The notes under the pieces are model-generated. The model saw only the letters and a program-made list of their open reading frames with translations. It did no database searches and had not been told where the DNA came from. Below, in pieces: positions 35,514-45,368 of a DNA stretch of 64,000 nucleotides; the stretch's first letter is position 1; each line of letters opens with the position of its first letter. Location: positions 3,260,501-3,324,500 of the forward strand of contig CP070896.1 in assembly GCA_017084465.1 (NCBI GenBank), written 5' to 3'. Made by a program: the position numbers and the translations under genes. The DNA comes from Lacrimispora xylanisolvens (GTDB lineage: Bacteria; Bacillota; Clostridia; Lachnospirales; Lachnospiraceae).

Positions 35514-36704
35514 ATGATGAAACGAAGAGTACTTGGAGTCATGCTTAGTGCAGTGTTGGCGGCATCTGCATTATTTGGATGCAGTTCGTCTCAGACAACT
35601 GCTACCACGGCGGCAACCAAAGCGGCAGAGACCAAAGCAGCAGAAACCACAGCTGCAACAACCGCTGCGGCAGCAGCAACAACAGAAGCAGCAAAAGCAG
35701 CGGGAAGCGGCGGAAAAGTAGGTGTGGCTATGCCAACCCAGTCTTCTGAGCGCTGGATTAATGACGGTGCAAACATGAAGAAACAGCTGGAGGCCCTTGG
35801 ATATCAGGTAGATTTACAGTACGCAGAGGATGATGTCCAGATGCAGGTTTCCCAGATTGAAAACATGATTGCTTCTGGTGTTAAGTGTCTGGTAATTGCA
35901 TCCATCGACTCCTCAGCTCTGGTCAACGTGGAAGCTCAGGCCAAGAGCGCCGGAATCCCGATTATTGCCTATGACCGTCTGCTGATGGATACGGATGCTG
36001 TTTCCTATTATGCAACCTTTGATAATAAGGGCGTAGGTACAGCCATTGGTAACTACATCAAAGAATCAAAGCAGTTAGATAAGGCAAAATCTGAAGGAAA
36101 ATCCTATACCATTGAATTCTTTATGGGATCTCCTGATGATAACAACGCATTGTTCCTCTATAACGGATTAATGGAAGTATTAAAGCCATATCTTGATGAC
36201 GGAACCTTAAAATGCGAATCCGGACGTACATCCTTTGAAGATACCTGTATCTTAAGATGGTCTCAGGAAACAGCACAGCAAAACTGTGAAAACTACTTAA
36301 CTGGCTTCTATGCAGACAAAAAGCTGGATATCTGTGCATCTGCATTTGATGGTTTTGCTTATGGCTGCAAGGCTGCATTAGAGGGAGCAGGCTATAAAGT
36401 AGGTGTTGACTGGCCTTTGATCACAGGTCAGGATGCGGAATTAATGGCAGTAAAGAATGTTATTTCCGGTTATCAGACCATGTCCATTTACAAGGACACC
36501 AGACTTCTTGCTGAAAAATGCGTAACCATGGTTCAGGCAGTATTAGAAGGCGGAAAACCTGAAATTAACGATACAACCCAGTATAACAATGGTAAGGTGG
36601 TAGTTCCTTCTTATCTGTGTACACCGGTTGCAGTTGACAAGGATAATTATAAAAAGATCATTATTGATGGCGGTTATTATACAGAACAACAGCTGGCACA
36701 GTAG
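35514..36704 (+). CDS. Multiple monosaccharide ABC transporter substrate-binding lipoprotein (ChvE-type)
   Basis: A 396-residue extracytoplasmic binding protein. It has a lipobox (LFGCSS, Cys about residue 23), a 40-residue Ala/Thr/Glu/Lys spacer and a type I periplasmic-binding domain. GVAMPTQSSERWINDGANM, the DNNAL and the IITGQDAE-like (PLITGQDAELMAVKNVI) segments match ChvE/XylF-type sugar binders. AGGAGGG precedes the start. The ATPase and permease of the same transporter follow. The sugar is not readable, though the AraR-like regulator downstream hints at pentoses. Confidence 0.9.
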   Translation: MMKRRVLGVMLSAVLAASALFGCSSSQTTATTAATKAAETKAAETTAATTAAAAATTEAAKAAGSGGKVGVAMPTQSSERWINDGANMKKQLEALGYQVDLQYAEDDVQMQVSQIENMIASGVKCLVIASIDSSALVNVEAQAKSAGIPIIAYDRLLMDTDAVSYYATFDNKGVGTAIGNYIKESKQLDKAKSEGKSYTIEFFMGSPDDNNALFLYNGLMEVLKPYLDDGTLKCESGRTSFEDTCILRWSQETAQQNCENYLTGFYADKKLDICASAFDGFAYGCKAALEGAGYKVGVDWPLITGQDAELMAVKNVISGYQTMSIYKDTRLLAEKCVTMVQAVLEGGKPEINDTTQYNNGKVVVPSYLCTPVAVDKDNYKKIIIDGGYYTEQQLAQ

Positions 36705-36718
36705 CAGAGACGTACATA

Positions 36719-36752
36719 CAGGCGGCGGTGGAAAAGACTGCCGCCTGTTTTC
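36719..36752 (+). terminator. Intercistronic hairpin between binding protein and ATPase genes
   Basis: CAGGCGGC pairs with GCCGCCTG, followed by TTTTC. Such partial terminators commonly raise binding-protein expression over the downstream transporter genes. Confidence 0.7.
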
Positions 36753-36783
36753 GTGAAGGATAAAAAGAAAAGGAGTTGGAAAG

Positions 36784-38331
36784 ATGGCCGATTATATCCT
36801 GGAGATGAATCACATCACCAAAGAATTTTATGGTGTAAAGGCACTTGATGATGTGAATATCAAGGTGAAACGCGGGGAAATCCATGCTCTCTGCGGAGAA
36901 AACGGTGCCGGAAAGTCTACGCTTATGAACGTACTCTCCGGTGTTTATCCTTATGGAACCTACAGCGGTGATATTGTCTATCACGGAGCAGTGTGCCAGT
37001 TCCATAACATTAAACAAAGCGAGGCAAAGGGGATTGTAATTATTCATCAGGAGCTGGCATTAAGCCCCTATCTGTCAGTTGCGGAAAATGTTTTCCTGGG
37101 AAATGAGCAGACAGGAAAAAAGGAGTCATTGACTGGACCAAAACCCATAAGCGGGCACAGGAGATGCTGGCAAAAGTCGGACTTGAGAATGAAAATTTAA
37201 ATGTGCCGGTAAGCAGCCTTGGAGTCGGCAAACAGCAGCTGATAGAGATTGCAAGGGCAATGGCAAAGCAGGTAGAACTTCTGATCTTAGATGAACCCAC
37301 AGCAGCGTTAAACGATGAAGAGAGCAAGCGTCTTTTAAACATTATGCTTGAACTGAAAAAGCATGGAATTACCTGTATTATGATCTCCCATAAGCTGAAT
37401 GAAATCAGCTATGTTGCGGATTCCATTACCGTAATCAGAGATGGAAAAACCATTGAGACTCTGGATAAGGGGAAAGATGAAATCAATGAAGACCGGATCA
37501 TAAAGGGGATGGTAGGAAGGGAACTGACCAACCGTTACCCGGAGCGGACCAGTGAAATCAAAGATAACATATTTGAGGTAGAAAACTGGAATGCATATCA
37601 TCCGGACGATCCTGACCGTCATGTCATTCAGAATGTATCCTTCCATGTTAAGGCCGGTGAGGTAGTGGGATTTGCCGGACTGATGGGGGCAGGAAGAACG
37701 GAACTGGCAATGAGCCTTTTCGGTAGATCCTATGGACAGAAAATCAGCGGAACCATAAAGATAAACGGAAAGCAGGCTCTCATAAGAAATGTAAGGGATG
37801 CCATTAATAACAAGCTGGCATATGTTTCGGAAGACCGCAAAAAACTACGGCCTGATCCTGATAGACACGGTAAAAGGAAATATGACGCTGGCAGCTCTTA
37901 GAAACTTCTTTTCCAAAAGAGGAATTGTTAATAAGAATGATGAAATCATTTCCGCAGAAAACTACCGGAAGAAAATTAATGTTAAGACGAATTCCATCAA
38001 CCAGTCAGTCAGCTCACTGTCCGGAGGAAATCAGCAGAAGGTAGTCCTGGCAAAATGGATGCTGACTCAGCCTGATATCCTGATTCTTGATGAACCCACC
38101 CGGGGCATTGACATTGGTGCAAAGTATGAAATATACTGCATCATCAATGATCTGGCAAAGGCAGGAAAAGCCATTCTTGTCATATCGTCGGAGCTTCAGG
38201 AGTTAATCGGAACCTGTGACCGTATTTATGTCATTAACGGAGGGCATATTTGCGGAGAACTTACCAGGGAAGAGGTTTCACAGGAAAAGATTATGAAGTG
38301 TATCATGGAAGACAACGGAAAGGAAGAATAA
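36784..38331 (+). CDS. Multiple monosaccharide ABC transporter ATP-binding protein (two frameshifts)
   Basis: Tandem-ABC ATPase of about 515 residues in three frames. The first nucleotide-binding domain has GENGAGKST (Walker A), [10 protein letters not shown] (signature) and [13 protein letters not shown] (Walker B). The second has [15 protein letters not shown] and [15 protein letters not shown]. Breaks occur at an A6 run (near 37119, one A too few, rejoining [14 protein letters not shown]) and at A6 (37839-37844, one A too many, rejoining [17 protein letters not shown]). Both fall in homopolymers and every functional motif is intact, so the gene is probably functional. It sits between its binding protein and permease. 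Confidence 0.9.
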
Positions 38332-38333
38332 AG

Positions 38334-39500
38334 ATGGATAAGAAGAAAACAGTTAATATAAACATGAAGCAGTATGGTATGATTCTGGCTCTAATCGTGG
38401 TTTTCTTAATCTTTGCTGCAATGACCGGCGGTAAAAATATGTCACCGGCAAACATTAACAATTTAATCATGCAGAACAGCTATATTGTAATTCTGGCGGT
38501 AGGCATGCTTCTCTGTGTTCTCACCGGTAACATCGATCTGGGGGTTGGTTCCATTGTTGCCGTATGCGGAGCAGTTGTGGGAATTATGATTGTAGACTAT
38601 AAAACCAGCATGTGGGTTGCAATACTGGCAGCTCTTGCCATTGGTACCCTCTCCGGTATGTTTGTTGGATTTTTTGTTTCCAAGCTTTCCATACCTCCCT
38701 TTATCGTTACACTTGCAACCATGCTTATGGGGCGGGGGCTTACTTATACCCTTCTAAAGGCACAGACCAAAGGTCCTCTTCCGGCAAATTATACGTACAT
38801 AGGCGCAGGCTTTCTTCCAACTGTTAAAATACCCTTTGGCGGTGGAACCCTGGATCTGATATCCATAGGAGCAGCGCTCATCGCATTTGCCTTTATTATC
38901 ATATCGGAGATCAGTAGTATAAAAACAAAAAAGAAATACGATTTTCCGGTCAATCCATTGTGGCAGACAATTGTCAAAGTGGGTGTAATCATGATAATTG
39001 TGTGGTTTTTCTTCTATAAACTGGCACGTTACAATGGAATCCCATTTGTTCTCGTCATTATGGGACTTCTGGTTGCCCTTTACCACTTTATTACCAGCAA
39101 GACTGTAGCAGGAAGGCAGATCTATGCACTGGGCGGAAATGCCAAAGCAGCCCGTCTGTCCGGTATTAATACGGAAAAAGTATTCTTCTGGGTGTATACC
39201 AACATGGGAATTATGTGTGCAATTGCAGGAATTGTGCTTTCCGCACGAAATGCATCAGCGACACCCAAAGCAGGGGATCAGTTTGAAATGGATGCCATTG
39301 CTTCCTGTTATATTGGCGGTGCTGCTACATCAGGAGGTATTGGAACCATCATAGGAGCGGTAGTCGGAGCATTTATCATGGGGATCTTAAACAACGGAAT
39401 GTCTCTTTACGGCTGGTCAACGGATATCCAGAAAATCGTAAAAGGAGCTGTATTATTAGGAGCAGTTACGGTTGACTTATTATCCAAAAGAAAAAAATAA
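38334..39500 (+). CDS. Multiple monosaccharide ABC transporter permease
   Basis: A 388-residue inner-membrane permease of the BPD_transp_2 (XylH/RbsC) group, with about ten hydrophobic segments. Family segments include LAVGMLLCVLTGNIDLGVG near residue 60 and the conserved AVSGGIGTIIG-like GGAATSGGIGTIIGAVVGA. The open frame extends upstream to 38250 inside the ATPase gene, but ATG 38334 has GGAAGGAAG before it and gives the normal start (MDKKKTVNINMKQYG). It begins 2 nt after the ATPase stop. Confidence 0.9.
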   Translation: MDKKKTVNINMKQYGMILALIVVFLIFAAMTGGKNMSPANINNLIMQNSYIVILAVGMLLCVLTGNIDLGVGSIVAVCGAVVGIMIVDYKTSMWVAILAALAIGTLSGMFVGFFVSKLSIPPFIVTLATMLMGRGLTYTLLKAQTKGPLPANYTYIGAGFLPTVKIPFGGGTLDLISIGAALIAFAFIIISEISSIKTKKKYDFPVNPLWQTIVKVGVIMIIVWFFFYKLARYNGIPFVLVIMGLLVALYHFITSKTVAGRQIYALGGNAKAARLSGINTEKVFFWVYTNMGIMCAIAGIVLSARNASATPKAGDQFEMDAIASCYIGGAATSGGIGTIIGAVVGAFIMGILNNGMSLYGWSTDIQKIVKGAVLLGAVTVDLLSKRKK

Positions 39501-39521
39501 TCAAAGACAGTAGGAGAGAAG

Positions 39522-40611
39522 ATGCAGTCTCAGGAAGCAAAATATATGGCTGTTGTAAACTGGGTCATGGAGCAGATCCAAAACGGGGTGTTCCAAACCG
39601 GGGATAAGCTGCCGTCAGAGAACGAACTAAGCCGTGAATTTGAACTCAGCAGGCAGACTGTCCGTCATGCCATTGATGTATTGGAACAGAAAAACATGCT
39701 GACCAGAATTCGGGGAAGCGGAACTTATTTAGGAGTGGGAAACCGGGAATTGAGAAAAGAACGCTACCAGAACATTGCAGTAATCAGTACCTATGTAGAC
39801 AGCTATATTTTTCCTCCCGTATTAAAAGGGATTGAAAAGACATTGTCAAAAGCAGGCTATACCATGCAGGTGGCATTTACAGGAAACAGAATTGAAAAAG
39901 AAGGAGAAATTCTTGATAAGCTGTTAGACAAAGGGTTTATAGACGGGCTGATTGTGGAACCGGCAAAAAGTGCGCTGCCAAATCCCAATCTGGATTCCTA
40001 TCGCAGGCTTGCAAAACAGCAGTTGCCCGTCCTGTTTTTTAACAGCAGTTATCCCCAGCTGTCATTTCCCTGTGTAGCACTTCATGATGAACTGGTGACA
40101 AAAAAAGCAGTTGAATACCTGATTCATGCAGGGCACAAAAAGATCGGGGGGATCTTTAAATGTGATGACGGGCAGGGGCATCTTCGCTATCTGGGATTTG
40201 TAAAGGCAATGAAGCAGGCTGGTATCAGCATAGACAGAAGGGGGATTGTCTGGATTGATTCGGAGAGCCAAAATGATCTGGAAGCCTGGTCGGATTATCT
40301 GTTTGACCGGTTAAAAGATTGTACGGCACTGGTCTGTTATAACGATGAGGTAGCTTATCTGCTGTCGGGCATCTGCATGAAGAGGGGGATTATGATTCCC
40401 GAAGATCTATCCCTGGTCAGCATTGATAATTCGGAGCTGGCGTCTCTGGGTGAGGTACCCATTACTTCATTTCCTCACCCCATGGAGGCACTTAAAGGGA
40501 AAAAAGCGGCGGAAAACATGATACGCATGATTGAAAATCCCTATTTTAATGGAAATTATCTTTTTTGATTCAGAGGCAGTAGAACGGAAATCCGTTCGTG
40601 TCAGAGTATAG
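39522..40611 (+). CDS. AraR-like GntR/LacI hybrid transcriptional regulator (3' frameshift)
   Basis: A 362-residue repressor combining an N-terminal GntR winged helix (ENELSREFELSRQTVRHAIDVLEQK, then RGSGTYLG) with a C-terminal LacI-type sugar-binding domain (about residues 80-360). This pairing is the AraR architecture of arabinose regulators. The uninterrupted frame stops at 40568; one T fewer in the T6 run (40561-40566) continues to SVRVRV at 40611, a typical AraR tail. It follows the sugar ABC permease and is the best candidate for regulator of that operon through the inverted repeats at 35423-35476. Confidence 0.86.
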
Positions 40612-40620
40612 GAGCATAAC

Positions 40621-40896
40621 ATGAGTGAGGACAAAAAGAAGCAGGGTGAGTCACCTGCGCCCATTACTCTGGGTTTAAGACTGGTAGGAGGCGGATATCT
40701 TGTATGGCTGGCATTTCAACTGGTTCCGGAACTACTTATCTCTTCGGAATCAGAAATCTGATTCAGCTGGTCTTTATGACCCTGTTTTTTTTCTTACCGG
40801 ATCCATTATGTTTATCTGGTCATTAAAAGACTGCTCTTTAAAGGTCCGGAACAGTCCGGGTCATTTAATGAGGATGAACAGGAACATATATTATAA
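40621..40896 (+). pseudogene. Small membrane protein with several compensating frameshifts
   Basis: A gene of about 90 residues starting at ATG 40621 (MSEDKKKQGESPAPITLGLRL, then a hydrophobic stretch). The start and end (PEQSGSFNEDEQEHIL) are in one frame but two stops intervene; following the hydrophobic reading needs about three shifts around 40757-40812 that cancel out. A one-to-two-helix membrane protein with a charged tail is the likely product. The family is not recognised. The window's indel rate makes sequencing error the first explanation, though decay is possible. Confidence 0.5.
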
Positions 40897-41043
40897 AATT
40901 TAGGATATCTGGAACCGGATTCCAGAAAATTGAATCTGTTTTTACATTACTTTTACCATACTGTGATTACAGGAGTCCCTGGCAGAAGGTATAATCAGAT
41001 TTACAGAAACCAGAGTTTCTGAAATTGCAAAGGAGTCCGGTAA

Positions 41044-42405
41044 ATGATAAAAACCTATGTGGTAGATACCAATGTTCTGATTCAGGCACCTTACGCCATT
41101 AATTGCTTTGAGGATAACCGGGTTGTCCTTCCGGTCGCTGTACTGGAAGAACTGGATCACTTAAAAAAGGCTGAAGGCGAAACAGGTGCCAATGCAAGAA
41201 AGGCCATCAGGCTTTTGGAACAGCTGCGTCATCAGGGAGATTTACTGACAGGAGTAAAACTGGAGCATGGAGGAACAATCAGGATTGAGAAAAACTGTGT
41301 TGATGTTGTGCTACCCCCAGATCTTCCCGACGACAAAATGGATAACCGCATTCTCAAGGTATGCAGAGGGCTTGAGGGAGAGGTTGTACTGGTAACGAAG
41401 GACATATTGCTGCGTATTAAAGCGCAGATTATCGGAATCCGTGCGGAGGATTTTACAACCGAGCAGGTATCCGGGCGAGAGGAGCAATACACAGGAAGAA
41501 TCGAGGTTTTCGCTCCAGAGGAGAATTTTAAGGATTTTAAGAAAAAGGGAATTCAAACTGATCGGGTATACATCACCGATGAATCGGGTGCTAAAAGCAG
41601 TCCAAAGCTGTTTGAGAATCAGTTTGTAATATTAAAAGCGGATCAGTCAACCAGAAAAACGGTGCTGGGACGGGTAAACGGAGATAAAATAATCCCTCTC
41701 GATTACCAGAAAAGCAGGCCCTATGGGGTTACACCCAGGAATGCGGGTCAGTATTTTGCTCAGGAAGCCCTGATGCAGCCTGCCGAAATAGCGCCGTTAG
41801 TCATCATTAAGGGTATGGCGGGGACAGCCAAAACCTTTTACTCTCTCGCAGTAGGGCTTGAAAAGCTTTTAAACAATCCAACCGGAGAATACAGACGGAT
41901 CATTGTCAGCCGTCCCAATGCCCAGTTTGATTCTGACATTGGATTTCTTCCAGGGGATGAGCAGGAGAAGATCTCTCCACTGATGAGGCCTGTGATTGAT
42001 AATCTGGAACAGCTTATTGACTCCAATGAGGAGAAGCGATATGAAAATGAGGATGAACTATCTGGCAAAATCGAAGAAATATTTGCCAGAGGCCTGATTA
42101 AAACAGAGGCGCTGACCTTTATCCGGGGACGCTCCATCATTCAGACTTATTTAATTATCGATGAAGCCCAGAATATGACGCCCAATCAGGTCAAGGGCAT
42201 TATAACCCGTGCAGGAAAAGGAACAAAGATCATACTGCTGGGAGATCCCAATCAGATTGACCGCCCGTTTCTTGATGAACGGACTAACGGACTCAGTTAT
42301 GCGGCTGAGCATATGAAAGGAAGTTCTCTGTGCTGGCAGATTACCCTGCAGGCAGAGGAATGCGAACGGTCTGTACTGGCGATGGATGCAGTGAAACGAT
42401 TATAA
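41044..42405 (+). CDS. PhoH family protein with N-terminal PIN domain
   Basis: A 453-residue YlaK-type protein. The PIN domain (about residues 1-150) has the acidic residues VVDTNVLIQ, EELDHLKK and VTKD. The PhoH ATPase follows, with a P-loop KGMAGTAKTFYSLA, in which the usual Gly before the Lys (GTGKT) is Ala, and Walker B LIIDEAQN, then LLGDPNQID. A combined RNA-cleaving (PIN) and helicase-like (PhoH) activity is expected. It is transcribed alone from the gap at 40897-41043 and is unbroken. Confidence 0.88.
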   Translation: MIKTYVVDTNVLIQAPYAINCFEDNRVVLPVAVLEELDHLKKAEGETGANARKAIRLLEQLRHQGDLLTGVKLEHGGTIRIEKNCVDVVLPPDLPDDKMDNRILKVCRGLEGEVVLVTKDILLRIKAQIIGIRAEDFTTEQVSGREEQYTGRIEVFAPEENFKDFKKKGIQTDRVYITDESGAKSSPKLFENQFVILKADQSTRKTVLGRVNGDKIIPLDYQKSRPYGVTPRNAGQYFAQEALMQPAEIAPLVIIKGMAGTAKTFYSLAVGLEKLLNNPTGEYRRIIVSRPNAQFDSDIGFLPGDEQEKISPLMRPVIDNLEQLIDSNEEKRYENEDELSGKIEEIFARGLIKTEALTFIRGRSIIQTYLIIDEAQNMTPNQVKGIITRAGKGTKIILLGDPNQIDRPFLDERTNGLSYAAEHMKGSSLCWQITLQAEECERSVLAMDAVKRL

Positions 42406-42505
42406 GATTTTATTGATAAAAAAGGCATGCTGTCTTTCCTGAATAGGAGGCTGGCGTGCTTTTCTGTTTGATGAAAGAGTTGTATTAATCCCCTGTAATT
42501 GTGAA

Positions 42506-42534
42506 TTGACAAACATACTCCGCAGGTTTAAACT
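42506..42534 (+). promoter_or_regulatory. Promoter of the BlaI-like gene
   Basis: TTGACA (42506-42511) and TAAACT (42529-42534) with a 17-bp spacer, some 45 nt before the gene. Confidence 0.65.
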
Positions 42535-42576
42535 AAGATACAGCTTACAAATGCAGACCCAAAAGGAGTTATATAT

Positions 42577-42981
42577 ATGAGCACACTTCCAAAAATATCA
42601 GAAGCAGAATGGGAAATTATGAAACTTATATGGAAGTCTAACCCCATAACCTCAGAAGAGATTATTAACCTGCTATCTGGCAGAATGATGTGGTCAGCAC
42701 AGACAATAAAAACCTTTATAACAAGACTTATCAAAAAAGAAGTGATTGGATTTGAAAAGAAGGGCAGAGTTTATTACTACTATCCTTTGCTCTCGGAAGA
42801 AGAGTGCATCAGATCTGAAAATGAATCATTCTTAAAAAAGGTCTATGACGGTGCTTTAAATATGCTTTTTACCAAGTTTCTGGAAGAAGAGCTGTCAATG
42901 GATCAGATCGAAGAACTGGAACGTATCCTGAAAGATAAAAAAGAAAAGAGAATATCTGACAGCCGGGATGAGCAGAAGTGA
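42577..42981 (+). CDS. BlaI/MecI/CopY family transcriptional regulator
   Basis: A 134-residue penicillinase-repressor-type protein: winged helix (EAEWEIMKLIWKSNPITSEEI, then WSAQTIKTFITRLIKKEVIGF) and a C-terminal dimer region with VYYYYPLLSEEE and the acidic-basic tail. In the family it is inactivated by a BlaR1/MecR1-type protease, or by copper in CopY. No such sensor lies next to it here, so its trigger is unknown. It ends in a terminator shared with the facing kinase gene. Confidence 0.88.
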   Translation: MSTLPKISEAEWEIMKLIWKSNPITSEEIINLLSGRMMWSAQTIKTFITRLIKKEVIGFEKKGRVYYYYPLLSEEECIRSENESFLKKVYDGALNMLFTKFLEEELSMDQIEELERILKDKKEKRISDSRDEQK

Positions 42982-42997
42982 TTAATTAAAAAGACAC

Positions 42998-43047
42998 AAA
43001 AGCAGATAAGTTCAGACAATCAAAGCGTCTGTTCTTATCTGCTTTTT
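42998..43047. terminator. Bidirectional terminator between the BlaI-like and histidine kinase genes
   Basis: AAAAGCAGATAAG and CTTATCTGCTTTT form a 13-bp stem, with an inner CAGAC/GTCTG stem, and A and T tracts on opposite sides. Confidence 0.85.
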
Positions 43048-43064
43048 ATATTACACAGGAATTC

Positions 43065-44471
43065 CTATAAACTAGTTGATTTAGGAAGGCTGAAAATAAA
43101 CTCAGATCCAACCCCTTCTGTGCTGACTACATCAATGTTTTCACCGTGAGACTGAATGATTTCCCGAACAATTGCAAGTCCCAGTCCGGTCCCTTTCTTG
43201 TCCTTTCCTCTGGACAGATCAGTTTTGTAAAACCGTTCCCATATCTTTTTAATGCTGTCCTTTGGTATTCCGATTCCTGTATCTTTTACTGAGATAAAGA
43301 TTTTTTCATACTTGCCGGAAGCCTGTATATATATGGTGGAATCCGAATGGCTGAATTTAATGGCATTATCAATAAGATTATAAAGAACCTGCTGAATCTT
43401 GCCAAGGTCTGCGTGAACCATCTGAATGCTGTCAGAGAAAGTCAGGTCAAATGTAATATTCTTTGTATTGCAGGTACCTTCTAAAGAGGCAGCTGTATCT
43501 TTAATCACCCGGTTAATATCAAAATTAGTCCGGTTTAAATATCCTTTACAGTCAAGAGAATTAAGGGTCAGCATGCCCTGTGTCAGCTTATTGAGCCGTT
43601 CTGTCTCAGATATCACCCGGTTTAAATACTTTTCATGCATCTGGGGTGGTATGGTGCCGTCTAAGATCGCCTCTAAGTATCCCTTGATGGAAGTGAGGGG
43701 GGAACGGAAATCGTGTGATACATTGGCGATAAAGGTCCGCTGGTATTCCTCCATTTTGTTGATCTCATCAGACATATAATTTAGAGTGGCTGCCAGATAA
43801 CCCATCTCATCCCTTGTATTCACATCGATGTGATGAGTCAGATTGCCCTGTGCATATTCGTTGGCTCCCGCTGTGATCTTTTTCAGGGGGATATAAACAT
43901 TTTTTGTAAAAACCAGCAATATGATCAGAGAAAAACCGAATACTACCGCTGAGGTAATGTATACGATGTTTAAGATACCGTTTCTCTGGGACTGTAAATA
44001 GGATATGGGAAGATGAATTACCACATACCCATGAGTGGTATAGTTCCCTGTTATGGGAGCATGTACACTTAATACATCGTAAGGAAACTCGTTGTAGTAA
44101 TTACCGATGGTATATGATTTATTTCCCATTATGGTAGGGTCAAAATTCTCAATCATATCTCCGTCTTTACCTGGCTGCTGGCTGTCGGATACGATCTTGC
44201 CCTGACGGTCTACAATCCAGATGCGGGCGTGGAGATAATCCGCTTCGTTTACAAGGCCAGGATAGGAAGAGGAAAGCTTCATATCCTTTCCGTGATACAT
44301 GCTGCTAAAGGACGAGGCAATCTGGTTGGCTTCGTCATACAGACATTCTGACTGCTGGCCAAGGAGATACTGATCGGTAATCCTGGAAGAAAAGGATGCG
44401 ATGGTGACAAAACCCAAAAGGCCAAAGAGCAAGTAACCCATAATAAATTTATAATACAAAGAATGTGTCAT
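43065..44471 (-). CDS. Sensor histidine kinase with HAMP domain
   Basis: A 468-residue two-pass membrane kinase: first helix about residues 9-28, an extracellular sensor region (about 30-165), second helix about 168-190, HAMP (about 190-240), the phospho-acceptor in FIANVSHDFRSPLTSIKGY (about 255) and a HATPase_c domain with N-box QVLYNLIDNAIKFS, G1 DTGIGIPKD and G2 GTGLGLAI. It is downstream of an OmpR regulator, its evident partner, on the same strand, with a strong hairpin between them. The stimulus is not readable. Confidence 0.88.
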   Translation of the reverse strand: MTHSLYYKFIMGYLLFGLLGFVTIASFSSRITDQYLLGQQSECLYDEANQIASSFSSMYHGKDMKLSSSYPGLVNEADYLHARIWIVDRQGKIVSDSQQPGKDGDMIENFDPTIMGNKSYTIGNYYNEFPYDVLSVHAPITGNYTTHGYVVIHLPISYLQSQRNGILNIVYITSAVVFGFSLIILLVFTKNVYIPLKKITAGANEYAQGNLTHHIDVNTRDEMGYLAATLNYMSDEINKMEEYQRTFIANVSHDFRSPLTSIKGYLEAILDGTIPPQMHEKYLNRVISETERLNKLTQGMLTLNSLDCKGYLNRTNFDINRVIKDTAASLEGTCNTKNITFDLTFSDSIQMVHADLGKIQQVLYNLIDNAIKFSHSDSTIYIQASGKYEKIFISVKDTGIGIPKDSIKKIWERFYKTDLSRGKDKKGTGLGLAIVREIIQSHGENIDVVSTEGVGSEFIFSLPKSTSL

Positions 44472-44576
44472 GGAATATTCACCTCTAAATTGTGCAGATA
44501 TATACTTACCTGTGTCTAATGCTTCAAGTATAACTCTTGGTATTCATGTCATTCCCTATTTTCGTTGGTTAAAAGA

Positions 44577-44617
44577 GTGGCTGACGTAAAATGCATAGAA
44601 CGTTTTACGTCAGCCAC
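44577..44617 (-). terminator. Strong hairpin between response regulator and kinase genes
   Basis: GTGGCTGACGTAAAA and TTTTACGTCAGCCAC form a perfect 15-bp stem around an 11-nt loop. On the minus strand it is followed by CTCTTTT, so it can end or thin the transcript between the regulator and the kinase. Confidence 0.7.
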
Positions 44618-44634
44618 TTATGATATCTATAAAA

Positions 44635-45346
44635 CTACCGTTTCACTTCAAATTTATATCCAATCCCCCACACAGTGGAGAGTGACCAGCCGGAATGATC
44701 CTTTATCTTTTCCCTCAGACGCTTAATATGAACGTCCACGGTCCTGGTGTCGCCGATATACTCATACCCCCAGATATGGTCCAAAAGCTGTTCTCTGGTA
44801 AATACCTGGTTGGGAGAGGAGGCAAGGAAATAAAGAAGCTCCAGCTCCTTTGGCGGCATTTCAATGGAATGTCCCATATAAATGACAGAGTAGTTGGTTA
44901 AGTTGACAATCAGATCCGGATATTCCACATAGTCACCCTGCTGATCCGTATGAGAAGACGCTGCAGCAGGAGAGGTCTGATAGCGCCGTAAGACCGCCTT
45001 AACCCGTGCCACAAGCTCTTTGGAATCAAAAGGTTTTATCATATAATCATCAGCACCAAGCTCCAGACCCAGGACTTTGTCAAAGACCTCGCCTTTTTGC
45101 TGACAGCATGATAATGGGCACCTGGGATCCGGTGCGAAGCTCTCTGCAGACCTGATAGCCGTCCATGCCCGGAAGCATTAAATCCAGCAGAACCAGATTG
45201 GGTTTAAATTCAGGAAAAACCCGAAGCGCTTCCTCTCCATCCCCCACGATTTCTGTTTCATAGCATTCCTTTAAAAGATATAGGGAAATGAGTTCTGCAA
45301 TATTGCTGTCATCGTCCACAATTAAAATCCGCTGTTTTTCTGCCAT
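44635..45346 (-). CDS. OmpR family response regulator (one frameshift)
   Basis: About 236 residues. The receiver shows ILIVDDDSNIAEL, phospho-acceptor Asp in LVLLDLMLPGMDGY and the Lys in DDYMIKPFDSKE. A winged-helix output domain follows (EMPPKELELLYFLASSPNQVFTREQLLDHIWGYEY, then VDVHIKRLREKI). The break is a T5 run on the plus strand (45093-45097); four bases restore SAKGEVFDKVLG. It lies directly downstream of mutS2 and upstream of the cognate kinase. Regulon unknown. Confidence 0.9.
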
Positions 45347-45368
45347 AATGGATCCCCCGTTCTAATAT

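Noticed and set aside
42406..42480. Inverted sequence GGCATGC ... GCGTGC after the PhoH gene as a terminator
   Set aside because: The stem is short and imperfect and the T tract is poor; too weak to list as a terminator.
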